Below, piece by piece: positions 13,301 to 24,200 of a stretch of 64,000 nucleotides of DNA. The notes under the pieces are model-generated. The model had not been told where the DNA came from. It saw only the letters and a list, made by a program, of their open reading frames with translations, and searched no databases. Within the stretch, counting starts at the first letter, position 1; every line of letters starts with the position of its first letter. The stretch lies in the NCBI RefSeq assembly GCF_037975245.1, contig NC_092561.1:1834501-1898500 (forward strand). Reading direction: 5' to 3'. The translations under genes and the position numbers were made by a program. This DNA is from Apostichopus japonicus (lineage: Eukaryota; Echinodermata; Holothuroidea; Aspidochirotida; Stichopodidae).

Positions 13301-16300
13301 CCTTGGTTTGAATCCCAGCGGAGGCTGGAAGGTTTCCTCTGCTCTAGATTTTCCGGCTTCGTGCCTCCCAATCTATCAATATAAATATATTTATTTAGCA
13401 TAGACATGTCGGCTGATCGGGTCCCAAAATATTCTGGCTGAATCAATTTAGAATTGGATTTCAGGAGCTATAAATATGATGTGTGAACATTACTTTCTTG
13501 ATGTATGTATAAACATTAATAAATAAATAAAAGATTAAACCAAAAAAAATAACCACTAATGCCTTTTATCTTAGAAAATATAGCCACAGTATGTACCAGG
13601 AAAGTTACAGTCGGCTGAAAATCCCCATGCAGCAAGACTGAATCAATATTAAACAATATCTTGGCAGATCAGTAGTGCCTGTGAAACAGGTGCAGCTTGA
13701 GATGCAGCCTTGCTGCAAGATGCTGCAGCCCACTCAGCATCCTACTATTGACTCAGTGCTATAATATAAAACTACACCAATTCCCTGATCCTGTTATATG
13801 GACAACAAGTAAAACACACTGCAAACAATGATGCAGTCACTTTAAAATGTTAAAATCAAGCCCCCCAAAAAAAATGTCAAATCTTTGTTCAGACCATGGA
13901 TTGTGGGACCCAAATTTAAGGAAAAAGTGACTCTTGGATATTAGGGTTTTCTGTTATAGTTTTTGGGACAATTTAAGTGTTTGTTTACTTGACTTTATTT
14001 TAGTTTGATCTGTGTTTCACTATTTCTAACACGCAAAGAATTTTCATGCTACCTTCCCAATATCGGACATGAATATAACTTCATGAAATATCTCATCCAG
14101 ATGAACTGCCATTCATCTTCTCATCATCATCATCATTTTTGGATAAATTAATTCCTTCTGCCAAGCCTTATGCCAACCAAAATATTAAGCTGCTTTGATA
14201 TAATATATAATATTTTGATCCCCAGAAATGTCTAGAATTTGATTTGTTTATATTTTCTTTCTTTCTCTCCCTTAAAAGAAATGTGGAAAGAATGTCAGAC
14301 ATAAAGACTGATGTTGGCCGAGCTCGTGCCTTTGTCCGCCTCTCGCTGGAGCGTAAACTTCTCCATAATCATCTCAGGGAACTAGTATCAACACAGGAAC
14401 TATGCAAGTGAGTAAATACTTCAGTCTCTTAAAGGATATTTCCAATATATCAAAGTGCTGCATTGTTCGCCAGTGGCCAAAAATCCATTTAATATGCACA
14501 AACGACACGTGAAAAAAAAAAACACTACGGCCAGTTAAGTGTTTGGAATAATGGCTAGCCTTACAATGTCTACAGCTAACATGACATATTGCTATCATCT
14601 AGAGAACCTTGCAGAATTCTTTCTTAAACATACTAAATTTGGCTTTTAATGTTAAAAAAATTATAATAAAAATTCTTTTTGTTTACGACGATGGACATCT
14701 TGGACACTGTTTGAAAAAAAGTAAAGCCATTCCAGCTGCAGCGAGGCTGTATTTCGTAAAACTGCAGAGCAGAAAAGTTTGTCTTATGTAGCCTGGCTGC
14801 AGGAGGCTGCAGCTCCCTCAGCATCGCAGACTGACACAGTGCTTTGGCCAATTGTCTGTTTCCTCTTGAGTTAGCGTTTTCAGAGCCAAGTGCTTGACAA
14901 AAGAGAGACCTTGACCCATTGTATCTTCTGTATTGTGTTTCCTTGCCCTGTCATTACCTCTATAATTTATTTCATATTTTGTTTGTTTTCCTTCTATTTT
15001 TGCCTCGTCCAGACGAAGATACAAGCGCTATGCCTTTCTACGAGCAGAGGAAGAGAAAGAACAGTTTCTATATTACTTATTATCTTTGAATGCTGTCGAC
15101 CACACATGCTTCACCAATTCTTTCATCAGTACAAGTAAGTTTGCACAAGTAGATGGGAAGTGGTGGGTGGGGAAGTGGTGGGTGGGGAAGTGGTGGGTGG
15201 AGTGGTGGTGGTGGGTCGGGAAGTGGTGGGTCGGGTGGTGGTGGGTCGGGTGGTGGGTGGGGTAGTGGTGTGCACTGAGAACCACATGTACTACGAATGA
15301 GAGGTGGGCGAGGGGTGAACTGCCGAAGGCTTTTTTTGCTAAAACTGCTCATCTCACATCTACATTTGTTACCCAATTTATTTACTTTTATTGTCATTTT
15401 ATCTTTCCCTCCAGCCATGTCATACAGGGTTTTGATAATCCAGAGCCGTAAATTTCAGGCTCCACTCACGGCTAATCCCTGGATCTGCGTCTCAGGGGAG
15501 ATTAACACCACCAAGCTCATCCCTATCCCCAAGAACAATCAAGGTTTCATCTTTTCGGTAAGATATGAAATATATTTATCTAAGAAACTGAGACAAAAAC
15601 GATTGTATCCTGTTTATTAGTAATTGTTTCATAGATACAGACTAGAGTTTAAAAATTTTAATTAGTAAATCAGAAATTAGTGTATTAGTAATTGTTTCAT
15701 AGGTACAGGCAAGAGGGTTTAACATTTTAATTAGTAAATCAGTAATAAGTTAAATTAGTGATTGTTTCATAGATACAGGCTAGAGTTTTAACTATTTAAT
15801 TAGTAAATCAGAAATTAGTTTATTAGTAATTGTTTCATAGATACAGGCTAGAGTTTTTAACATTTTGGTAGCTAGAGAGTCAACGTTGTAGTATTTTATG
15901 GTCTAATGGGACTAGAGGGTTTCAGTGTGTCATAGTTACAGGTGGAGATTATCAATGTGTTTGATAAGGCCTTACTACCCCCCCAAAGCAGAATATTATA
16001 TATATTATATATTAATATATTTCAGAATAGTGATTTAAATCCTAGAAACTATTGTTAAGTAGATTACATTACAAATGTTAAAGACTAATGAGAAATAAAC
16101 CTTTCGAAATCCTGTTAATTTTGACAGCATCAAAATCTTGGCATGTTGACCACGGTTAGGATTGGTCACGACAACGCTGGCTTCCTTCCCAGGTGGTTAG
16201 TGGACAACGTAGTCATCAGAAATGAGATCACCGGACACACTTACAAGTAAGTTTAATTGTGAACTGCTTATCCATAGTTGTTGTAAAAATTATAATATTA

Positions 16301-18891
16301 CAAATATTATAATATTGTACTTTACTAAAAGTAGCATTGCAGTGGGTTACCAATTTCTTGCTAAATCTGCAATGATGTTGTTAAATTTTCCATTCTTTTC
16401 TTGATGAAAGTAGTTGCATAGATGTAGTATATCCATCGAATCGTATCTCATGCTTTAAAAATTTAATAAGAAAGAAGGGGGACAGAAAAGTTTGAATCTC
16501 AACAGGATTTGAGTCTGTGACCTGAGTTGTTCAAGCTATAAGCAAGCTGATGATGATGATGATTTTACGGTTTAATCTTCTTTCTATGTTTAGGTTTCCA
16601 TGTGGGAAGTGGATAGGTAAGGGTGTTGATGACGGCAGTCTGGAGCGACTACTGGTCGGTGAGCTCCTCCCGCTGTGTCAGGATCTGGAGCATGACTTTG
16701 GCAGGGGCTCCCAGACACTCCCAAACCGCAAGAAGTCATCCACCCTGCCCCGCCCCAGTCATACCAGTATTAAACTAGACCAGAGTGCAATTCAGGAAAA
16801 ACTCACAGATGTTGTCAACAACATCGTCAAGCACTTCTACAAGTCGGACAAAGAGGTGGGGCTCATGCATATTCATGTCATATCTAGTTAGGGGCTCATG
16901 CATATTCATGTCATATCTAGTTAGGGGCTCATGCATATTCATTTCATATCTAGTTAGGGGCTCATGCATTATCATGTCATATATAGTTAGGGGCTCATGC
17001 ATATTCACGTCATATCTAGTTAGGGGCTCATGCATATTCATTTCATATCTAGTTAAATCGTTCCTATCATGTTAAAAGCAAAAAATCAATCAAATCAAAC
17101 TATTCGTGTGATGGTGGTGGTGGAGGCATGCATATTCATAATGTTGGGATGAGTGTTATAAGATTAACAATGATATGAGTTTATGCATATTCATCTTTCC
17201 TTCAACTCCTCAGAGAGGATCGTTCACACCCCTTCTCTGCGGTGAAGATGGTTTGGTCCATTGTATGGAGATGGTACTCCAATATGGTTTCAAATCATCT
17301 CGGCTTTTTCAGAAGAATTTCTACATCTGGGATTTTCTGGGTGAGTCTTTGAATAAAATTCCTTGATTTGTGAAATTTAATTTTTGTTTGTAGAGCTTGT
17401 ACTGCTTAAGTCGCTTGAATTTTCAGTCGTCACTTCACAGCACATGTTTGTGTAACAGTTGCTAAAATTATGTCCACAGGACCAAAATTGTGGGAGTATG
17501 AACTACTGTAAGTTAACATTATAATGTACAGGAGTTTTATTGTTTTAGTTTTTTTTCGTTTTTCTTTTTTCTACCAGAAAAAGTGAAACGTTGTCTGGAT
17601 ATGCTAGATGAGTCGGAGGAGGGTCATCTCAGCTCACAGCAGGAGAAGAAAGCAAGAAAGACATTTTGCTTCACTCTTGAGCAGATCACACAACATGGCA
17701 GGACTATGGGCAAGGATGGAAAATTTCAGATGCTGGTCTGCATCGGTGTTAGGTAAGAGATGTGATGAAATGTAAGACCAGATGTCAGATGCTGGTCTGC
17801 ATCGGTGTTAGGTAAAGAGACCAGATGTTATGTAAGACCAGATGTCAGATGCTGGTCTGCATCGGTGTTAGGTAAAGAGAGGGGATGTAATGTCAGACCA
17901 GATGTCAGATTCTGGTCTGCATCGGGTGTTAGGAAAGAGATGAGATGTAATGTAAGACCAGATGTCAGATGCTGGTCTGCATCGGTGTTAGGTAAGAGAT
18001 GTGATGAAATGTCAGACCAGATGTCAGATGCTGGTCTGCATCGGTGTTAGGTAAAGAAACCAGATGAAATGTAAGACCAGATGTCAGATGCTGGTCTGCA
18101 TCGATGTTAGGTTAAGAGAGGGGATGTAATGTCAGACCAGATGTCAGATTCTGGTCTGCATCGGGTGTTAGGAAAGAGATGAGATGTAATGTAAGACCAG
18201 ATGTCAGATGCTGGTCTGCATCGGAAGAGAGGGGATGTAATGTCAGACCAGATGTCAGATTCTGGTCTGTTTAGGGTGTTAGGTAAGAGATGAGGTGAAA
18301 GGTTAAGACAAGATGTCATATGCTGGTCTGCATTAGTGTGAGGTACTGAGATGAGATGAAATGTAAGACCAGATTAGGTCTTACATTATGTATGAGGTGG
18401 TGACTCTCAGTATGATTTCTGACAGTTGTGTAAGTTTCTGAGATCACTTCAAGTTAAAAGAAAACTAAAGCAATTGTTGATGTAGCATCCTAAGTTACAT
18501 AAGAGATTATTGTACTTGCAGCAAATTCTTGCAATTTATTGCTTTAGCAACTCCTTAAGGTATGCCACAGACAGCTTGAAAGATGATAATCATTTAACTT
18601 TTGGTACTTCATATTTTTGTTTCCCCTTTGAAATTTCATTAACATTATGTTAAGTCTTGGCTGTACAATTTATAAGTTCTTTCTTTTTCTCATGGTAGGA
18701 ATCACCTTCTCTACCAGTGGTTGCCGATCTTAGCCGAAACTTCAGTGGCAAAGAATATGTACGAGGACTTCTCCTTCTTTAACAACCCTGTGGCTTTGGA
18801 CTCCATCGTTAATCTATTAATGCAACTGGAAGGCTTCAACATTGTGCTGGAATCATCCATTACAAAAGGGGTGGAATATGAATATTCATGA
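1325..18891 (+). CDS. DENND5: DENND5-family protein (DENN, RUN-PLAT-RUN), 3' part, 15 exons, 726 residues
   Basis: Coding exons: 1325-1541, 2359-2509, 4466-4559, 5990-6103, 10872-11024, 11868-11952, 12843-12939, 14279-14407, 15013-15134, 15415-15557, 16128-16246, 16594-16855, 17214-17340, 17578-17752, 18699-18891 (stop TGA). All junctions are GT/AG with matching phases, giving 726 residues; vertebrate DENND5A/B have about 1290, so the N-terminal ~560 lie before the window. Recognisable blocks are [15 protein letters not shown] (end of the DENN module), FFPKL, a first RUN domain ([58 protein letters not shown]), a PLAT domain ([39 protein letters not shown]) and a second RUN ([48 protein letters not shown]). 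In the family, RUN1 binds Rab6/Rab11 and the DENN module acts as a Rab exchange factor in Golgi/endosome traffic. Several exon ends are embedded in tandem repeats (see findings). Family assignment is secure; A versus B is not resolvable, as invertebrates usually have a single copy. Confidence 0.95.
4068..4107. repeat. 13-bp tandem repeat, three copies
   Basis: GACAATTTGTCAG is repeated three times in a DENND5 intron, with one internal T/A change. The core GACAATTTGTC is nearly palindromic. No function is suggested. Confidence 0.7.
5211..5370. repeat. Diverged copy of the dispersed element seen at 1127 and 11301
   Basis: The segment shares the order CTCACTTACCTGTC, then a CTCAAAACAA block, TTAGCTC, and an end resembling CATTCTACCA followed by AAAGTGTCT. 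The longer copy at 11301-11460 shows the same blocks in the same order. This copy and 11301 suggest a full unit of about 160 bp, of which the 1127 copy is a shorter version. No target duplication was seen here. Confidence 0.5.
6441..6556. repeat. Inverted C-rich/G-rich repeat pair
   Basis: CCCCCTCCCTCCCCATGATG (6441-6460) is answered by its reverse complement with a two-base bulge at 6535-6556. The intervening ~75 bases contain three copies of an AAGTTATGTCC-like motif. RNA or single-stranded DNA could fold back, and the G-rich arm has quadruplex potential. No known role. Confidence 0.6.
10100..10192. repeat. Degenerate CAAGGACCCTAGTG repeat
   Basis: Four imperfect copies of an ATCAAGGACCCTAGTG-like motif are spaced by about 20-30 bases in the large DENND5 intron. 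Only repetition is visible and no function is suggested. Confidence 0.5.
11301..11460. repeat. Dispersed short element, long copy
   Basis: The core 11301-11377 is nearly the same as the 81-bp insert at 1127-1207. It then continues through a GC-richer block containing GACCGGACCCCCCGGTC (a 17-bp perfect palindrome around one central base) to CATTCTACCATTAAAAGTGTCTTC, whose end is also present in the 5211 copy. No target duplication could be found, so the ends are uncertain. Confidence 0.55.
11853..11867 (+). promoter_or_regulatory. Tandem splice acceptors before DENND5 RUN1 exon
   Basis: A strong pyrimidine tract ends in an AG at 11851-11852, and a second AG lies 15 bases later at 11866-11867. 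The 15 bases between are in frame and would add residues SANFQ before GKSALW. Human DENND5 proteins have KQ directly followed by GKSALW, which favours the downstream site. The upstream site has the better tract, so both may be used. Confidence 0.45.
13215..13254. repeat. Perfect 15-bp inverted repeat (hairpin)
   Basis: TTTCGTGTGAGATGG (13215-13229) is the exact reverse complement of 13240-13254, with a 10-base loop. It lies in a DENND5 intron just upstream of a tRNA-derived SINE-like segment and could be a foldback element relic. No flanking duplication was seen. Confidence 0.8.
13270..13400 (+). mobile_element. Degenerate tRNA-derived SINE-like segment
   Basis: GGTTTGAATCC at 13305-13315 is a good match to the RNA polymerase III B box, preceded by a degenerate tRNA-like stretch containing TTAAACATCCGTAGCG. 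It is followed by a GC-richer tail (GAGGCTGG, TTTCCGGCTTCGTGCCTCCC) that ends in an AT-rich run. This order (tRNA head, unrelated body, A/T tail) is typical of SINEs. The A box is decayed, so the copy is probably inactive. Confidence 0.5.
13695..13770. repeat. GCAG-rich dispersed repeat, copy 1
   Basis: The order GCAGCCTTGCTGCA, GCTGCAG, CACTCAGCATC and GACTCAGTGCT recurs at 14785-14845 in the next DENND5 intron (GTAGCCTGGCTGCAGG, GCTGCAG, CCTCAGCATC, GACACAGTGCT). The two copies point the same way and differ by scattered substitutions, so this is a dispersed or locally duplicated repeat of unknown family. Confidence 0.6.
14785..14845. repeat. GCAG-rich dispersed repeat, copy 2
   Basis: This is the partner of 13695-13770, with the same order of motifs. 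The GCAG/CTGC content allows local hairpins. It lies in the intron between the exons ending LVSTQELCK and starting RRYKRYAF. Confidence 0.6.
15152..15271. repeat. GGTGGGTGGGGAAGT minisatellite
   Basis: A purine-rich G-tract minisatellite starts about 17 bases after the DENND5 splice donor at 15135. Units of GGAAGTGGTGGGTGG and GGGTCGGGTGGTG alternate. Repeated GGG/GG runs give G-quadruplex potential on the transcribed RNA. Proline/histidine-rich reading frames on the other strand are products of the repeat. Confidence 0.75.
15616..15866. repeat. ~68-bp tandem repeat, four units
   Basis: Four units begin TTAGTAATTGTTTCATAG at about 15616, 15684, 15754 and 15822. Each contains ATACAGGCTAGAG and AATTAGTAAATCAG. 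The fourth is cut short. They lie in the intron after the exon ending GFIFS. Confidence 0.8.
16858..17055. repeat. 33-bp tandem repeat abutting a splice donor, six units
   Basis: Six consecutive 33-bp units (each starting GGGGCTCATGCAT and ending ATCTAGTTA) start two bases after the exon end at 16855, so the first GGGG forms part of the donor sequence GTGGGG. Each unit carries ATGCATATTCAT or a close variant. Because 33 is a multiple of three, long frames with an 11-residue periodicity arise; these are not genes. Confidence 0.85.
17724..18375 (+). repeat. Exon-derived ~59-bp minisatellite carrying copies of the splice donor
   Basis: The last 29 coding bases of the DENND5 exon (17724-17752, encoding roughly FQMLVCIGV) plus the donor GTAAGAGA begin a repeat that continues about ten more times through the intron. 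Each unit has TGTCAGATGCTGGTCTGC, a GTGTTAGGTAA(A)GAGA donor copy and an AGACCAGA spacer. Two intronic units keep exactly AGGTAAGAGA, three have AGGTAAAGA, and others have lost GT (AGGAAAGA). Units 1-4 and 5-8 correspond, giving a higher-order period near 239 bp. Confidence 0.85.
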
Positions 18892-19445
18892 CAATGAATA
18901 TTTAAAAATGGACGCGTGTTGAGTCATGCATGTATGTGAATGTAGTCATTTTTAACCTGTTCTGTTGGAGTGATCCATTATGAAAGGGGTGGAGCATGAA
19001 TATTTATAATAGTGAATATTTCCAAAACGGCTGTGTGTTGAGTCCTGCATGTATATGAGAATATAGTCATTCTAGCCTAGAGGAGTTTTTAGTCGCCCTG
19101 CTCCTAACTTGAAGAGATAAAATATGAATATTTATGAGCATCATTATCATGAATATTCACAGTGTTAGATCAGGCATGTGTGTGCAGGAATGATAGCCAA
19201 TAGAACAGCATCATTGTTCTGTTCCTGAGGGGAGGGAAAGCATTAAGTATGAATATTCATTGCAAAGAATATCTTGAAGGAACATTGTGTTTGGATCATG
19301 CATGCCTGCCTATTTAGTCACTTAAGGCATGACCTGACACTTTCACCTGTGTGGTAAAGAACAGCAAGTTGGCTGTTGCACATGATATATGGATATTCAT
19401 GAATACTCATGAATAATCATTCAATAACTGAATAATCATGAAGCA
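18850..19445 (+). repeat. ~120-bp degenerate tandem repeat starting in DENND5 last coding exon
   Basis: The segment from 18850 (ATCCATTACAAAAGGGGTGG, the codons for the C-terminal [11 protein letters not shown] and stop) recurs at 18968 as ATCCATTATGAAAGGGGTGG, followed in both by ATGAATATT, GTGTTGAGTC and GCATGTAT motifs. Weaker copies follow with ATGAATATT cores near 19124, 19248 and 19388. The gene's terminal codons and presumed 3' UTR were therefore tandemly duplicated. Confidence 0.75.
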
Positions 19446-19915
19446 ACCCATTTTTGTGAGTGTTTGAACATTAGTATTAAGCAACTCTGCAGATATTGCA
19501 GATCTTTTCTTTTTCTTCTCCTCCTTCCTCTTCTTCTTCTTCTTTGTCTGGTGATGTCAAGTTATGACCACCAAGTAATGACGTTGATGTCTAATGCATC
19601 GACCGAGCGAGAAAATTGAACCGGTTCTGGATTTAGTTGAGACAGAAATTACTGTAGAAGCAAATCTGTAAACAGGAACACTTTACATCAGAGAAAATCT
19701 CAAGTAGGCGTATTGTGGAGATGTTTATTTTCGTAGTAATTAGTTTATGACCTTTGACCTAAGCAGTATCAAAGACTAGGTCAAGATGATTCTCAGGAAA
19801 GGAATTTTTGGAGCCCACTTTCTCAGGAAAAGCAAAGTAGTAACTGCACCCTCCTTTAAAGAAACTGAAGGATAATGATCCTTGTGAATGGACTGACACA
19901 CTTAACAGAATTGTA

Positions 19916-19921
19916 AATAAA
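19916..19921 (+). terminator. Candidate DENND5 polyadenylation signal
   Basis: This is the first canonical AATAAA about 1 kb after the DENND5 stop codon. Only the hexamer supports it, and later hexamers near 22362 and 24797 are equally possible. Confidence 0.3.
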
Positions 19922-20774
19922 TTGAATTCAAATGTAGGAGAACAGGAGAGGCTTGAGTGGGTGGGGGGGGGGGCAGGGATAATATTCAGGAGCTGTTGAA
20001 GACATTGGGCACCATCAGGGCTTTAGTGGACATGACAGGGTGGGGGGGGGGGTCTAAGGAAACTGGAGATTGGGGGGAATAGGATAATGAATTGTGTATG
20101 AAAAGGGGCAGAATGGAGCTGTTGAAAGGATTGGAAGCTGTTAAGATTATTTATAGAGTAAGCAATGTCAAAAGAACATAAGGTATTATAGTTTGTAAAG
20201 GAAAGAGGTTGATTTTTAATCTTTGCCAAAATTGGGTATTATTTTTATAGAGTGTTTGTAAAGTTTGCTCAAATTAATCATCTATTCTCTTTTTAATTTG
20301 TTTTTTATACAACCAGCATTCATGAAAATGTATTTGTTACATGCTACATAATTCAATATGCCCAATACCATTTCAATTCTCAATCCTTATATAAACTGGG
20401 GAGGGCGGGGGGGGGGGATGTGGGGGAGTGAGGGAGGGTGGGGAAGCAGGATTGATTTTTGTTTATTAACTTGAGTAGCCTTTGTCCTTGCCAGTTATTG
20501 ATGAACAAAAATTATTTGTGTATGCCAATCAGCTTCTCGTTACTTTGCCTTTAATTGCATTGTTTTTTTTTTTCTTTTTGCTTTGTTTTATTTCAAGCCC
20601 ACATTTGCCGTTTATAATCAGGGATAGGTAATAAAGGCCTTAGCGTCATAATAAATGAACTTTTGTGCAATTTTAGTTGCAGTTACTTTAATGGATGGTT
20701 GTGGTACCTTCATCGTAAACTGTGACACCTTAGGTGCTGTGTCAAAGGATATTCAGTGATAAGACACATACATG

Positions 20775-21243
20775 TGTACAAAAATGAGTGAACAAATATT
20801 GAGTACAAAATTGAGTTTAAAAAAAATGAGTACAAAAATGAGTACAAAATGAGTATACACAATTGAATACAAATTGAGTATTCAAATTGAATACAAATTG
20901 AGTATACAAATTCAATACCAAATGATTATACAAATTGAGTATACAAATTGAATACAAAATGAGTATACAAATTAAATACAAATGAGTATACAAATTGAGT
21001 CCAAAAATGAGTATACAAATTGTACAAAATGTAGAATGAGTACAATGAGTAGAATGAGTACAAAATGAGCATACACATTGAATACAAAATGAGTGTACAA
21101 ATTGAGTGCAAAATGAGTATACAAAATGAGTGCAAAATGAGTATACAAATTGAGTATATAAGTTGAGTATACAAAATTAGTGTACAAAATTGAGTACAAA
21201 ATTGAGTACATGAGTATACAAATTGAGTACAAAATGAGTAAAA
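20775..21243. repeat. Degenerate ACAAAATGAGTATACAAATT array
   Basis: About 470 bases consist of interspersed 9-11-bp units ACAAAATGAGT and ATACAAATTGA with variable order. Complementary-strand frames rich in Tyr/Ile/Leu are by-products of the repeat. The array is expected to vary in length between individuals. Confidence 0.85.
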
Positions 21244-24200
21244 ATTTCTGCACTGTTAATATCATGTTCTTTAGTCTAGATTCCATTGTTTTTATTAAAG
21301 CTAACTTTTACAAGAACAATCACTTCATTACTACAGGCAACACAACATAGGGGTTGGTTTTTGTTTAAAATCGACAAAGCACGTTTATATTCTTCTTTTG
21401 TTTCTTCTTACAATCTTGCCAATTGCTCCAAGACATGTGATACAGTATGAGCGTTTCAAAGTTTTCATCAAAATGCACATTTGTTTGTGAGAATGTTACT
21501 GTCTTCTGTTGGTGTAAAGAAAGTTAAATGTGTGACAGCATATATTGCATGGATATGTTATACATTGATCTAATTTCATCATCATGTTTCTTTCAAGATA
21601 TACTTTATCATGTAGTATTATTGCAAGCAATATCACTTAAATAGCCAAAGGATGTAGGTTCTGCTCATCATGATGTAAATTTCACATAAATAATAGCATG
21701 TATATAGCGTCGTACGTAAACTGATCGAGTAGACTCGCCGTGAGACTTCAGTGGGTACAAGCTTGACCTGATTGGTTGAAAGTTTGCATGGTATTGGAGA
21801 TACATATTTAGTACGCAAAATGTACAGAATGAGCTCTGAAGAAATTTCATGAATATTCATCAGATTTGGAAAAAGGAAGAGGGGGAGCATGTAGGGGCCA
21901 TAATTCCAGAAAAATCAATTTTTGTGTTAGTACAGATGATACAAAGGTTTTGTTCTCTAATTTGATTTTTTTTTCAGCAAATCTTCAGTTCAAACTTGAT
22001 TTCACCAGCAATCCACTGTTAAAACTACAATTGGTTGTGTGTATATCTACAAGGTTCTGAGTACTAACCATGAGTAAAATAATGAAAGTAAAATTCCAGT
22101 ATCCTTGCCCGTTCATATTGAACGATGATACGACATTCTGTTGTTGCTGTTGTTTTTATTCAGGGAAACACTAAGCAGTGCCTTCTGTTATGTTGTGGTA
22201 GGATAGACTGATATATATTAACTGAGATGATTAAAAAAAAACGTTGTAAAAAAAAACCCCAAAATGTTGTCTACTTTGATTATATATCCTAAAAATATTA
22301 CCAAAACTCAACTTTTAAACCCTTTCTTGTCATTGTGCTTGCAAACATAAACAAATATATAATAAAATGCTAAAAAAAAAAAAAAAAAATGCTAAAGGCA
22401 TGAATGGTGAGTTGGTGTAAATCCATTATAAGAACTCGAGAAAATAAACGTTTGAAACCGTTGTAGTAGGGGTAGTGGTTATTACACTATTAACCAAGGG
22501 TACAAAAAAAAAGACAAAAATTAAACCATGTTCAGTATTGCTTTGTATTTTCTTTCATTAAGCAGTTAAAAATCATTGTCGCATGTTATTATTTTCTCAT
22601 TCGCCAGTTACTGATTTTTACTGATTTTTCTCCTTGACTATGTTGTCAGTTTTTGATCCAAATTAAGCAAGTTGTTATTTGTAAGTTCTAACACAATAAT
22701 ATGTTATGATATTTTTTAAGAAATTCTGATTTTTGTGTTACCCTTTTTACCTCTACCAGTGACAGTGCAGTCTCTGATAGACACTACCTTCCTGCCTCTC
22801 CTCTCCTCCCCCTCCCTCCCCCTCCCCCCACCCCTTGCTCTTCCTCCCTCTCTAAATCCAATCTGTGAATTGTGAACCAACTTGTATTTGATATTTTTCC
22901 ATGTCTGTTTCCAAAAATCATCCTCTTTGCTGCAATGCCGAAGAGCTCGCATATCATTTTCTTGACAGTATGAAGAACAAGCCTATGCTTTTTTTGCCGT
23001 TGTAAATTTAAAGGACACAAAAATCTTTCCTCAAGATGCTGATCGCAGAGTCATTCACAGACCTTCAGGAGTGTTAAATCAGAAAATTAAATGCCTGCAT
23101 GCAGTTTAAATGCGTTGGAAAATATGGCTGTTGAAATTTTTGAAATGAGTGAAATTCTAGCATATTGTTGGGTAATGCTGATAACTTTTAAGTGTATTGT
23201 AGGTTCTTAAAAGGCTCTGGAAATTTCACATATCTTCTGCTGACTTCATTGTATTGTTGAGTTAGGGTCAGATATTATATGATGGCTAACTGTTATATAA
23301 TTTTAATGCGAACTATTAACCCTACATCTCAAATTAAGATTCTTGCTTCACCAATCAATGATCTCCATATACTTTGTGTCTTCCCAGTGCTCTATTTTTT
23401 AATTCCCGCAAATTTTTCGGAAGATTTGGCTCAAAGAAATACGGTAATCGACAGTAATTGAAACAAGTATTACAAAACATTTACTCAAGAATTTTTATAA
23501 AAACAGAACAGAGTGGCGGCTTCAATTACTAAGAGGCAAAATTAATGGAAAGAATGTGGTTTAGTAAAAGATATGAAGTGATTAAAGTGAAAGAAACAAG
23601 AGTTATGTACAAAACTCTTTGTAATCCCGAATGTTTGTACAAGCCTTCCTGGTTAAAGATTAAGAGGGGATTTGTCGTTTTAATTATGTCTTTGTTATAA
23701 ATAAGCATATGGTACATGTGTAAATTACACTTAGACTTAACAAATGCAACTATTTGTAACACATTTTGGAATATTTTGAATAATATAAGCAATTAACTTC
23801 AATGCAGTAAGAACTAACGACAAAGTATAGAGATCTTACTTTCTTCGGAAAAGTCCTCAAACTGGAGACTTCCTTTCTTCACATTTTCAAAATCATTTAT
23901 AAAGACCATTCTCTCTCATCTTCAAATGTTTTCAAGAAAGGACATTGGATATTGCACAGTCCTAAGAGTCTTTTGATCGATGAAGGATTTTGTAACCATA
24001 TACCTTCACGTTTCCTAAATGTTTGAAGTAAGAAGAAACCTCACAAATTATATAGTGTACTTTAGGCACCATAATTGGGTGTAGTTGACCCCATCCCTGC
24101 CCTCCCTTCTCCCCTCCCTCCTCCATCCTTCCCAATTCCTTCCAAGTGAAAATCTACATAACAAAATGATATCGCCTACTGTTGCATGTTTATGTCCATT

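Noticed and set aside
15073..15418. Minus-strand Pro/His-rich open frames
   Set aside because: They are readings of the GGTGGGTGGGGAAGT minisatellite on the opposite strand, inside an intron of DENND5.
16775..17075. Long frames on both strands with 11-residue repeats ([11 protein letters not shown] / [11 protein letters not shown])
   Set aside because: The 33-bp tandem repeat is a multiple of three, so frames stay open by arithmetic. The region starts at a splice donor and the DENND5 frame stops at 16891.
17805..18319. Open frames on both strands with [17 protein letters not shown] repeats
   Set aside because: They are by-products of the 59-bp exon-derived minisatellite; no start context or homologue.
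20926..21286. Minus-strand Tyr/Leu/Ile-rich frames resembling membrane proteins
   Set aside because: Low-complexity translation of the TACAAATTGAG array.
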